Origin: SZAS-103 sp964449135
Lineage (GTDB): Bacteria > Pseudomonadota > Gammaproteobacteria > Xanthomonadales > Xanthomonadaceae
Direction of reading: 5' to 3'
DNA length: 31,841 nt
Assembly: GCA_964449135.1 (NCBI GenBank)
Contig: CAYUXZ010000034.1
Coordinates: 1-31,841, forward strand
The position numbers were made by a program, and so were the translations under genes. The notes beneath the pieces were generated by a model that was not told the origin of the DNA, did no database searches, and saw only the letters and a program-made list of their open reading frames with translations. This document shows positions 7,013-13,284 of this stretch, piece by piece (the first letter of the stretch is position 1; the number at the start of each line of letters is the position of its first letter).

Positions 7013-8320
7013 ATGTCCGATCACCCAGGCATCCAAACGCAACGGCCGCAGTCATCGCCGGGCCGGCCTCCGGAGCGCAAGCCCAGCAACGCCAAGCCGA
7101 GCACTGCCAAACGCATGATCCTGATGATCCTCGGCGTGGTCGGGCTCATCGCCCTGATCGCCGGCATCAAGGCCGCGATGATCATGAAGATGATGGCGGG
7201 CATGAAGCCGCCGCCGCCCGCGGTGGTCAGCACGACGAAGGCGGCGTACGCGCAGTGGCAGCCGGAACTGCGCGCGGTCGGCAGTCTGCGCGCGGCGCGC
7301 GGCGCGGACCTGGCGCTGGACGTGGCCGGCCTGGTCACCGCGGTCAACGTGCACTCCGGCGACGAGGTCAAGGAAGGCCAGATCCTGCTGCAACTGCGCG
7401 ACACCGAGGATGTCGCGCAACTGCACCAATTCCAAGCCGACGCCAACCTGGCCAACGTGACGCTGCAGCGCTGGCAGAAGCAGGCCGCGGTGGGTGCGGT
7501 CGCCAAGGCCGACCTCGATGCGAAACAGGCCGATCTGCTCAGCAAGCAGGCCGCGGTGACGGCGCAGCAGGCCGTCGTGGGCAAGAAGCAGTTGCGCGCG
7601 CCGTTCTCGGGACATGCCGGCATCGTTACCGTCAATCCGGGCGCGTACCTGAACTCCGGAACGACGGTCGTGACCGTGCAGGAACTCGACCCGATGTACG
7701 TGGATTTCTGGATGCCGCAGAAGGACCTGGGCGATCTGAAGGTCGGCCAGCGCGTCGCGGTGAGCCTCGACGCGTTCCCCGGCAAGACTTTCGATGGCAG
7801 CGTCAGCGCGATCAGTCCGAAAGTGGACGCCGCCACCCGCAACGTGTGGATCGAGGCGAAGGTCCCCAACCCGGACCGCCGACTCGCTCCGGGCATGTTC
7901 GCGAACGTGAGCGTGGATGTCGGCACGCAGCAGCGCTATCTGACCCTGCCGCAGACCGCGGTCGTCTACAACCCGTACGGCGAGACCGTCTTCGTCGTGA
8001 AGAAGAAAGGCGATGTCGACAGGGAGCAGGCTGCGCAGGCGGCGAAAAACGCCGATGGCAAGCCGGCCGGCGAAAAGGGCAAGGACGCGGCGGCGAGCAG
8101 CCAGGGCCCGAAACTGCCGCCGGACGCGCTGGTCGTCGAGCAGACCTTCGTGACCACCGGCGCGACGCGCGGCGACCAGGTTTCGATCGTCAAGGGCCTG
8201 GACGAAGGCGTCGAAGTCGTGAGCAGCGGGCAGATCAAGCTCAAGAACGGCTCGCCGATCACGATCGACAACAGCGTGCAACCGGCCGATTCACAGAATC
8301 CGACGCCACAGGAACACTGA
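7013..8320 (+). CDS. RND efflux periplasmic adaptor subunit
   Basis: A 435-residue membrane fusion protein that links an RND pump to an outer-membrane channel. It has a basic, proline-rich cytoplasmic start, one membrane anchor at about 35-57, then the split lipoyl domain (QPELRAVGSLRAARGADLALDVAG and LRAPFSGHAGIVTVNPGAYL), an alpha-helical hairpin between them, a beta-barrel domain and the membrane-proximal domain. No lipobox is seen, so it is anchored by its helix. Within the last domain, about residues 325-370, lies a Lys/Ala-rich insert (KKKGDVDREQAAQAAKN and onward) absent from standard AcrA-like proteins. The ATG at 7013 has AGGGAG ten bases before it. The pump gene starts 15 bases downstream. 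Confidence 0.92.
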   Translation: MSDHPGIQTQRPQSSPGRPPERKPSNAKPSTAKRMILMILGVVGLIALIAGIKAAMIMKMMAGMKPPPPAVVSTTKAAYAQWQPELRAVGSLRAARGADLALDVAGLVTAVNVHSGDEVKEGQILLQLRDTEDVAQLHQFQADANLANVTLQRWQKQAAVGAVAKADLDAKQADLLSKQAAVTAQQAVVGKKQLRAPFSGHAGIVTVNPGAYLNSGTTVVTVQELDPMYVDFWMPQKDLGDLKVGQRVAVSLDAFPGKTFDGSVSAISPKVDAATRNVWIEAKVPNPDRRLAPGMFANVSVDVGTQQRYLTLPQTAVVYNPYGETVFVVKKKGDVDREQAAQAAKNADGKPAGEKGKDAAASSQGPKLPPDALVVEQTFVTTGATRGDQVSIVKGLDEGVEVVSSGQIKLKNGSPITIDNSVQPADSQNPTPQEH

Positions 8321-8335
8321 GCGGAGCGCGCGGCC

Positions 8336-11300
8336 ATGAACTTCACCGACACCTTCATCAACAAGCCGGTGCTCGCCATCGTGGTGAGCGCGCTGATTCT
8401 GGTGCTCGGCCTGCGCGCGCTCGGCGACCTTTCCGTGCGACAGTACCCGAAGACCGAGAACGCGACGGTCACCGTGACGACCGCGTACTACGGCGCCGAT
8501 GCGCAGACCGTGGCCGGCTTCATCACGCAGCCGCTGGAACAGGCGGTCGCGCAGGCGCAGGGCATCGACTACATCTCCTCGAGCAGCGTGAGCGGCGTTT
8601 CGACGATCACCGCGACGCTGCGCATGAACTACGACGCGAACCGCGCGCTGACCGAGATCCAGACCAAGGTCAGCTCGGTGCGCAACCAGTTGCCGCCGCA
8701 GGCGCAGCAGCCGGTGATCGCCGTGCAGGTCGGCGAGACCATCGACGCGATGTACATGGGCTTCCGCAGCGACACGCTGCCGGCGAACAGCATCACCGAT
8801 TACCTCGTGCGCATCGTCAAGCCCAAGCTCGATGCGATCGAGGGCGTGCAGACCGCGGAGATCCTCGGCGGCCGCCAGTTCGCGCTGCGCGCGTGGCTGG
8901 ATCCGGCGCGACTGGCCGCGCACGGGATCACCGCGACCGACGTCTATCAGGCGCTGGCAGCGAACAATTACCTCGCCGCGGTCGGCACGGCCAAGGGGCA
9001 GATGGTCAGCGTGGACCTGACCGCCGGCACCGACCTGCATTCGGTCGATGAATTCAAGCAACTCGCGATCCGGCAGAAGGACGGCGCGATCGTGCGCCTG
9101 CAGGACGTCGCGAACGTCGTGCTCGGCGCCGAGGACTACGACGCCAACGTCTCCTTCAGCGGCAAGCTCGCGGTGTTCATCGGCATCAAGGTCGCGCCCG
9201 ACGCGAACGTGCTCGACGTCGCGCAGCGCGTGCGCGAGGCGATGCCGGAAGTGCAGGCGCGCCTTCCGAACGGCCTGCAGGGCGAGATCGTCTGGGACGG
9301 CACCAAGTTCATCACCGCCTCGATTCACGAGGTCGTCAAGACCCTGATCGAGGCGCTGCTGATCGTCACGCTGGTGATCTTCCTGTTCCTCGGCTCGCTG
9401 CGCGCGGTGATCATCCCGGTGATCGCGATGCCGCTGTCGCTGGTCGGCACCTTCGCGGTGATGCTCGCGCTTGGCTATTCGATGAACCTGCTGACGCTGC
9501 TCGCGCTGGTGCTCGCGATCGGCCTCGTCGTGGACGACGCGATCATCGTCGTCGAGAACGTGGACCGGCACATGAAGGAGGAGGGCAAGACGCCGCTGCA
9601 GGCCGCGCTGATGGCCGCGCGCGAGCTCGGCGGACCCATCCTCGCGATGACCGTCGTGCTGGTCGCGGTGTACGTGCCGATCGGTTTCCAGAAAGGTCTG
9701 ACCGGCGCTCTGTTCACCGAGTTCGCGTTCACCCTGGCCGGCGCGGTCACGGTATCGGCGATCATCGCGCTGACCCTGAGCCCGATGATGTGCGCGCGTT
9801 TCTTCCGCAGCGAGCAGGAAGGCAACCGCTTCGTGCTGCTGATCGACCGCGTGTTCGAGCGCGTGCGCCACGGCTACCAGCGCACGCTGCACGGCACGCT
9901 GGCGACCTGGATCGTGGTCGTGGTGATGGGCGGCCTGCTGTTCGGCGCGACCGTGCTGCTGGGCATGACCTCGAACAACGAACTCGCGCCCGAGGAAGAC
10001 CAGGGCTTCCTGTTCTACCAGCTCAAGGGTTCGCCGAACGCGACGACCGAGCAGATGATCCGCTATTCGCAGCAGATGTTCGCGCTCGGCAAGACCCTGC
10101 CCGAATACGACCAGCTGTTCCAGATCATCACGCCGGGGCAGGGCTTCGGCGGAATGCTGTTCAAGACCTGGGACCAGCGCACGAAGAACGCGCACCAGCT
10201 CCAGCAGGACCTGCAGGCGCTGTGGAGCAAGATCGCCGGCGGGCAGATCTTCGTGTTCTCGCTGCCGCCGCTGCCCGGCGCGCAGGGTGCGCCGGTCCAG
10301 GTCGTGATCAAGACCACCGAGCCGTTCCAGAACCTCAACGAGGTTGCGGGCGCCGTGCTGCGCAAGGCGCAGGACAGCGGCAAGTTCTGGTTCGTGGATT
10401 CGGACCTGAAGATCGACAAGCCGCAAGCGACGGTGGTGGTTGATCGCGACCTGATCACTTCGCTGGGGCTGACCCAGCAGGATGTCGGCAATTCGCTGAG
10501 CGCCGCGCTCGGCGGCGGCTACGTCAATTATTTCTCGATCGCCGGGCGTTCGTACAAGGTGATCCCGCAGGTGCTGCAGGCCGATCGCCTGAATCCGGAC
10601 CAGGTCCTGGACTACCACGTGCGCACGCCGAACGGCGAAGTGATCCCGGCCTCGACGGTGGCGAGCATCAAGAACGAAATCGTGCCGCAGTCGATCAACC
10701 GCTTCCAGCAGCTCAATTCGGCGACGATCTCCGGCGGCGGCAACATGTCGCAGGGCGAGGCGCTGAAGTTCTTCAAGGACGCATTGGCCGAAGTCGCGCC
10801 CAGCGGTTACCAGCTCGACTACGGCGGACAGTCGCGCCAATTCGTGCAGGAATCCGGCGGCTTCGGGATCACCTTGCTCTTCGCGACGATCATCGTCTTC
10901 CTCGCGCTGGCCGCGCAGTTCAACAGCCTGCGCGATCCGGTGGTGATCCTGGTTTCGGTGCCGATGGCGCTGTTCGGCGCGCTGATTTTCGTCAACCTGT
11001 TGTCGAGCCTGAACATCTACACGCAGGTCGGCCTGGTGACGCTGATGGGCCTGATCTCCAAGCACGGCATCCTCATCGTGCAGTTCGCCAACGAATCGCA
11101 GCGTGCGGGAATGACCAAGCGCGAGGCGATCGAGCACGCGGCGGGCGTGCGCTTGCGGCCGATCCTGATGACCACCGCGGCGATGGTGCTGGGCGTGTTC
11201 CCGCTGGTGATCGCCTCGGGCGCGGGCGCGGCCGGTCGCTTCGCGATGGGCCTGGTGATCTCGACCGGGCTGTCGATCGGCACGCTGTTCACGCTGTTCG

Positions 11301-11395
11301 TGGTGCCGGCGTTCTACATGCTGCTGGCCGCAGACCACCACGCCGAGAAGGCAAGGAACGTCGAAGAAGGATTGGACGAGCCGGCGAGCGCTTAA
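8336..11395 (+). CDS. RND efflux inner-membrane permease (HAE1 type)
   Basis: A 1019-residue proton-driven multidrug pump of the AcrB/MexB class. It starts with the usual first helix (FINKPVLAIVV). It has two large periplasmic loops and a transmembrane helix 4 with VLAIGLVVDDAIIVVENV, in which Asp400 and Asp401 correspond to the AcrB proton-relay pair. The helix-10 lysine is in GLISKHGILIVQFAN near residue 910. Length is normal. It follows the adaptor by 15 bases and is surely co-transcribed. No outer-membrane factor gene follows, so the pump must borrow a TolC/OprM-type protein encoded elsewhere. No local TetR or two-component regulator is present. The substrate is unknown. Confidence 0.95.
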   Translation: MNFTDTFINKPVLAIVVSALILVLGLRALGDLSVRQYPKTENATVTVTTAYYGADAQTVAGFITQPLEQAVAQAQGIDYISSSSVSGVSTITATLRMNYDANRALTEIQTKVSSVRNQLPPQAQQPVIAVQVGETIDAMYMGFRSDTLPANSITDYLVRIVKPKLDAIEGVQTAEILGGRQFALRAWLDPARLAAHGITATDVYQALAANNYLAAVGTAKGQMVSVDLTAGTDLHSVDEFKQLAIRQKDGAIVRLQDVANVVLGAEDYDANVSFSGKLAVFIGIKVAPDANVLDVAQRVREAMPEVQARLPNGLQGEIVWDGTKFITASIHEVVKTLIEALLIVTLVIFLFLGSLRAVIIPVIAMPLSLVGTFAVMLALGYSMNLLTLLALVLAIGLVVDDAIIVVENVDRHMKEEGKTPLQAALMAARELGGPILAMTVVLVAVYVPIGFQKGLTGALFTEFAFTLAGAVTVSAIIALTLSPMMCARFFRSEQEGNRFVLLIDRVFERVRHGYQRTLHGTLATWIVVVVMGGLLFGATVLLGMTSNNELAPEEDQGFLFYQLKGSPNATTEQMIRYSQQMFALGKTLPEYDQLFQIITPGQGFGGMLFKTWDQRTKNAHQLQQDLQALWSKIAGGQIFVFSLPPLPGAQGAPVQVVIKTTEPFQNLNEVAGAVLRKAQDSGKFWFVDSDLKIDKPQATVVVDRDLITSLGLTQQDVGNSLSAALGGGYVNYFSIAGRSYKVIPQVLQADRLNPDQVLDYHVRTPNGEVIPASTVASIKNEIVPQSINRFQQLNSATISGGGNMSQGEALKFFKDALAEVAPSGYQLDYGGQSRQFVQESGGFGITLLFATIIVFLALAAQFNSLRDPVVILVSVPMALFGALIFVNLLSSLNIYTQVGLVTLMGLISKHGILIVQFANESQRAGMTKREAIEHAAGVRLRPILMTTAAMVLGVFPLVIASGAGAAGRFAMGLVISTGLSIGTLFTLFVVPAFYMLLAADHHAEKARNVEEGLDEPASA

Positions 11396-11399
11396 TCAT

Positions 11400-11424
11400 A
11401 AAAAAGCCGGCGCAAGGCCGGCTT
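11400..11424 (-). terminator. Rho-independent terminator of the phasin gene
   Basis: On the minus strand the stem AAGCCGGC, loop CTTGC and return GCCGGCTT (11424-11404) run straight into a T tract (11405-11400). The shape is that of a canonical intrinsic terminator about 60 bases beyond the phasin stop. On the plus strand the hairpin begins nine bases after the RND pump stop but lacks a following T run, so it is weaker in that direction. Confidence 0.8.
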
Positions 11425-11431
11425 GAAGTTC

Positions 11432-11463
11432 GCGCCGCGACAGTGGGGAGACTGCCGCGGCGC
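11432..11463 (-). other. Strong stem-loop in the phasin 3' untranslated region
   Basis: GCGCCGCG at 11432-11439 pairs with CGCGGCGC at 11456-11463. After one mismatch, CAGT (11441-11444) pairs with ACTG (11451-11454) around a six-base loop. It lies between the phasin stop and its terminator. It could stabilise the message or form the body of a 3'-UTR-derived small RNA; neither is shown by sequence alone. Confidence 0.5.
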
Positions 11464-11483
11464 TTACCACTCTGAGACGTTGA

Positions 11484-11888
11484 TTACTTCTTCGAGGCGG
11501 CCTTGACGGCCTTCTCGGCGACCGTCTTGACCTGCTCGGTCGCAGCCGCGGTGGCGGCCTCGAACTGGCCCTTGGCGATCTGGCCGATGGCCTCGTTGGT
11601 CTTCACGGCGTTGCCATAGACTTCCTGGCCGGCATTGATCGTGCGCTCGATGTTCTCGCGCGCGACCTGCACGCCCTTCGGCCACACGGCCTTGAGGCTG
11701 TCGAAATCGCGGGCGTTCGCCAGCTCGCCCCAGAAGGCGAATGTGGCATTGACGTTCTCTTCGATGGTGGTCAGCTGCAGGCCGAACACCTTCTCGGCGT
11801 TCTCGATAGCCAGACGGTTGACCTGGGCCGCGGTGTCAGCGAACTGGCGCGACGCGGCGGTAAACTGCTCATTGATCTGCTGATACAT
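11484..11888 (-). CDS. Phasin family protein
   Basis: A 134-residue, almost entirely helical phasin. Such proteins coat polyhydroxyalkanoate granules and control their size and number. Characteristic stretches are VNRLAIENAEKVFGLQ near 28-43, FAFWGELANARD near 56-67, and an Ala/Lys-rich end. The ATG at 11888 is used; an upstream in-frame codon near 11960 would place the start inside the promoter. GGAG lies about eight bases before the ATG on the minus strand. A perfect palindrome overlaps the -35 box and a strong terminator follows, so the gene is a single transcription unit. No PHA synthase or phaR gene is visible here. Some related phasin-like proteins have non-PHA roles, so storage is likely but not certain. 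Confidence 0.87.
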   Translation of the reverse strand: MYQQINEQFTAASRQFADTAAQVNRLAIENAEKVFGLQLTTIEENVNATFAFWGELANARDFDSLKAVWPKGVQVARENIERTINAGQEVYGNAVKTNEAIGQIAKGQFEAATAAATEQVKTVAEKAVKAASKK

Positions 11889-11938
11889 GGCGGACTCCAC
11901 AGGAACCAAGGCGGGATTGCCGAGGTTGTGCGGTGCAG

Positions 11939-11968
11939 CATATAGGGGTTTTTGTTGCAATGCAACAA
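11939..11968 (-). promoter_or_regulatory. Phasin promoter with overlapping palindromic operator
   Basis: On the minus strand, TTGTTG (11968-11963) and TATATG (11944-11939) are separated by 18 bases and form a plausible sigma-70 promoter about 50 bases before the phasin ATG. The perfect palindrome TTGTTGCA-A-TGCAACAA at 11952-11968 covers the -35 box. TGC/GCA-type dyads are known binding sites of the PHA regulator PhaR, which blocks phasin promoters until granules form. Assigning PhaR here is inference, as its gene is not in the window. Confidence 0.6.
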
Positions 11969-12066
11969 GTGCGATCTGCCGACCATGGGCCGTTCAGGAA
12001 CCGCTTATCTAAAGCTCCGCGACCTCGATTTGGAAGGGGCTGGAGCCAGCAGGATGCCGCGCCGCG

Positions 12067-12426
12067 TCAAGCCGGGCCGCGGTACCGGCAGCCGGAGGTG
12101 CAGGTCTCGTGGACCACGACCTCGGACAGCGCGGGCAGCGCCGGCTTGAGGTGCTCCCAGATCCAGATCGCGAGCCGCTCGCTGGTCGGATTCTCCAGCC
12201 CCTCGATCTCGTTGAGGTAGTGGTGGTCGAGCCGTGCGTACAACGGTGCGAACGCGGTCTTGATGTCGGCGAAATCCATCACCCAGCCGGTGTGCGGATC
12301 GGGTTCGCCCGCGACATGCAGTTCCACGGCGAACGAATGCCCGTGCAGCCGCGCGCACTGATGCCCCTCGGGGACGTTCGGCAGCCGATGCGCGGCTTCG
12401 ATGCGGAAGACCTTGAAGATGTCCAT
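12067..12426 (-). CDS. queD: 6-carboxy-5,6,7,8-tetrahydropterin synthase
   Basis: A 119-residue member of the 6-pyruvoyltetrahydropterin synthase family, assigned to QueD of queuosine synthesis, which converts 7,8-dihydroneopterin triphosphate to 6-carboxytetrahydropterin. Zinc ligands His13, His28 and His30 are present. The catalytic Cys24 sits in CARLHGHSF, Asp67-His68 in LDHHYLN, and the substrate-binding Glu107 in HETCTSG. Length is typical. It lies 54 bases downstream of the tRNA-Met gene on the same strand. A small hairpin (12458-12471) lies between them, so read-through from the tRNA promoter is possible. No other queuosine gene is adjacent. Confidence 0.93.
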   Translation of the reverse strand: MDIFKVFRIEAAHRLPNVPEGHQCARLHGHSFAVELHVAGEPDPHTGWVMDFADIKTAFAPLYARLDHHYLNEIEGLENPTSERLAIWIWEHLKPALPALSEVVVHETCTSGCRYRGPA

Positions 12427-12480
12427 GCAGACGGTGCGATGGTCGCGAGAGGAATGTCGTGCAGAAGCACGCGGATCGCG

Positions 12481-12557
12481 TGGTGGCTATGGGTGGACTC
12501 GAACCACCGACCCCAGCATTATGAGTGCTGTGCTCTAACCGGCTGAGCTACATAGCC
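12481..12557 (-). tRNA. tRNA-Met (anticodon CAT, elongator type)
   Basis: A complete 77-base tRNA cloverleaf on the minus strand with encoded CCA (12483-12481). The acceptor stem GGCTATG pairs with CATAGCC, and the anticodon stem CAGCA/TGCTG surrounds loop CTCATAA with anticodon CAT at 12523-12521. GGTTCGAGTCC forms the T arm. The first acceptor pair is G-C, unlike initiator tRNA, and the body closely resembles the E. coli elongator metT. A CAT-anticodon tRNA-Ile (lysidine-modified) is the alternative but fits less well. Confidence 0.93.
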
Positions 12558-12572
12558 ATCGGGGAGCCGCGT

Positions 12573-12601
12573 ATTGTCCACGTCGCGCCGCCGCGGGTCA
12601 A
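12573..12601 (-). promoter_or_regulatory. Promoter of the tRNA-Met gene
   Basis: On the minus strand TTGACC (12601-12596) and GACAAT (12578-12573) are exactly 17 bases apart, and the tRNA begins 15 bases after the -10 box. The bases after the -10 box (ACGCGGC) are GC-rich, as in discriminators of stringently controlled stable-RNA promoters. Confidence 0.6.
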
Positions 12602-12677
12602 TTCGCAGGCCGCGCGCTTGTGGCGCATCGGTCCGCTGTGGCAGAGTCGGGCCAGGAAAATTTTCGGAGTCCGTGCC

Positions 12678-13238
12678 GTGATCGATCCGGACGGTTACCG
12701 GCCCAACGTGGGCATCGTGCTGATGCGCGACGACGGCCAGGTGTTCTGGGCGCGCCGCGTGCACCGCGACGGCTGGCAGTTCCCGCAGGGCGGGATGAAC
12801 ACCGACGAGACGCCCATCGAGGCGATGTACCGCGAGTTGCGCGAGGAAACCGGGCTGCTGCCCGAGCATGTCGAAGTGCTCGGCGCGACGCCGGGCTGGC
12901 TGCGCTACCGGTTGCCGTACCGCAGCATGCGCCGCGACGAGAAGCCGCAGTGCGTCGGCCAGAAGCAGGTGTGGTTCCTGCTGCGCCTGCTCGCGAACGA
13001 GGCGGAAGTCCGGCTGGATATCACCGAGAAACCCGAGTTCGACAGCTGGCGCTGGGTCGATTTCTGGTATCCGGTCGAGCACGTGGTGATGTTCAAGCGC
13101 AATGTCTATGCGCGCGCGCTGGTGCACCTGGCGCCGCAGGCGCAGGCAAGCGCGAACGGCACCGCGATCCTGGATGCCAAGCCGGATCTCGCGCTCGGTC
13201 GCGACGCGCGCGCGCCGCTGCGCGCGGCCGGGCGCTGA
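12678..13238 (+). CDS. rppH: RNA pyrophosphohydrolase
   Basis: A 186-residue Nudix hydrolase matching RppH, which removes pyrophosphate from the 5' end of triphosphorylated mRNA and so starts decay. It begins VIDPDGYRPNVGIVL, the typical RppH start. The Nudix box runs G-x5-E-x7-RELREETG at about 38-60, and PQGG just before it is conserved. The GTG at 12678 is chosen because GGAG lies eight bases before it and homologous RppH proteins start here; an in-frame GTG at 12525 lies inside the tRNA gene. The C-terminal 25 residues are Ala/Arg-rich and variable. Confidence 0.94.
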   Translation: MIDPDGYRPNVGIVLMRDDGQVFWARRVHRDGWQFPQGGMNTDETPIEAMYRELREETGLLPEHVEVLGATPGWLRYRLPYRSMRRDEKPQCVGQKQVWFLLRLLANEAEVRLDITEKPEFDSWRWVDFWYPVEHVVMFKRNVYARALVHLAPQAQASANGTAILDAKPDLALGRDARAPLRAAGR

Positions 13239-13254
13239 TCCGAAACGAACGATC

Positions 13255-13284
13255 CGCAGGCGCGTCGCCTCGCGCGGCCCTGCG
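13255..13284. terminator. Hairpin between convergent rppH and kinase genes
   Basis: CGCAGG at 13255-13260 pairs with CCTGCG at 13279-13284, and an inner CGCG/CGCG pairing extends the stem past a two-base bulge. On the minus strand the bases beyond it are moderately T-rich. It could act as a terminator for the kinase gene, but there is no clean T tract. Confidence 0.35.

Noticed and set aside
6934..9051. A long plus-strand open frame across the RND adaptor and the pump start
   Set aside because: It is an out-of-frame shadow of two clear genes, with an Arg/Ala-rich, motif-free translation.
8291..11341. A 1016-codon open frame antisense to the RND pump gene
   Set aside because: It is the mirror of a highly GC-biased real gene, gives a His/Arg/Asp-rich repetitive translation with no fold or motif, and has no start signal of its own.
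12458..12471. CGTGC-AGAA-GCACG hairpin as a tRNA terminator
   Set aside because: The stem is only five base pairs and no T run follows on the minus strand; it may be a processing structure at most.
12525..12677. An upstream GTG start that would lengthen RppH by 51 residues
   Set aside because: It lies inside the tRNA-Met gene and crosses its promoter; the GTG at 12678 has a ribosome binding site and fits the family length.
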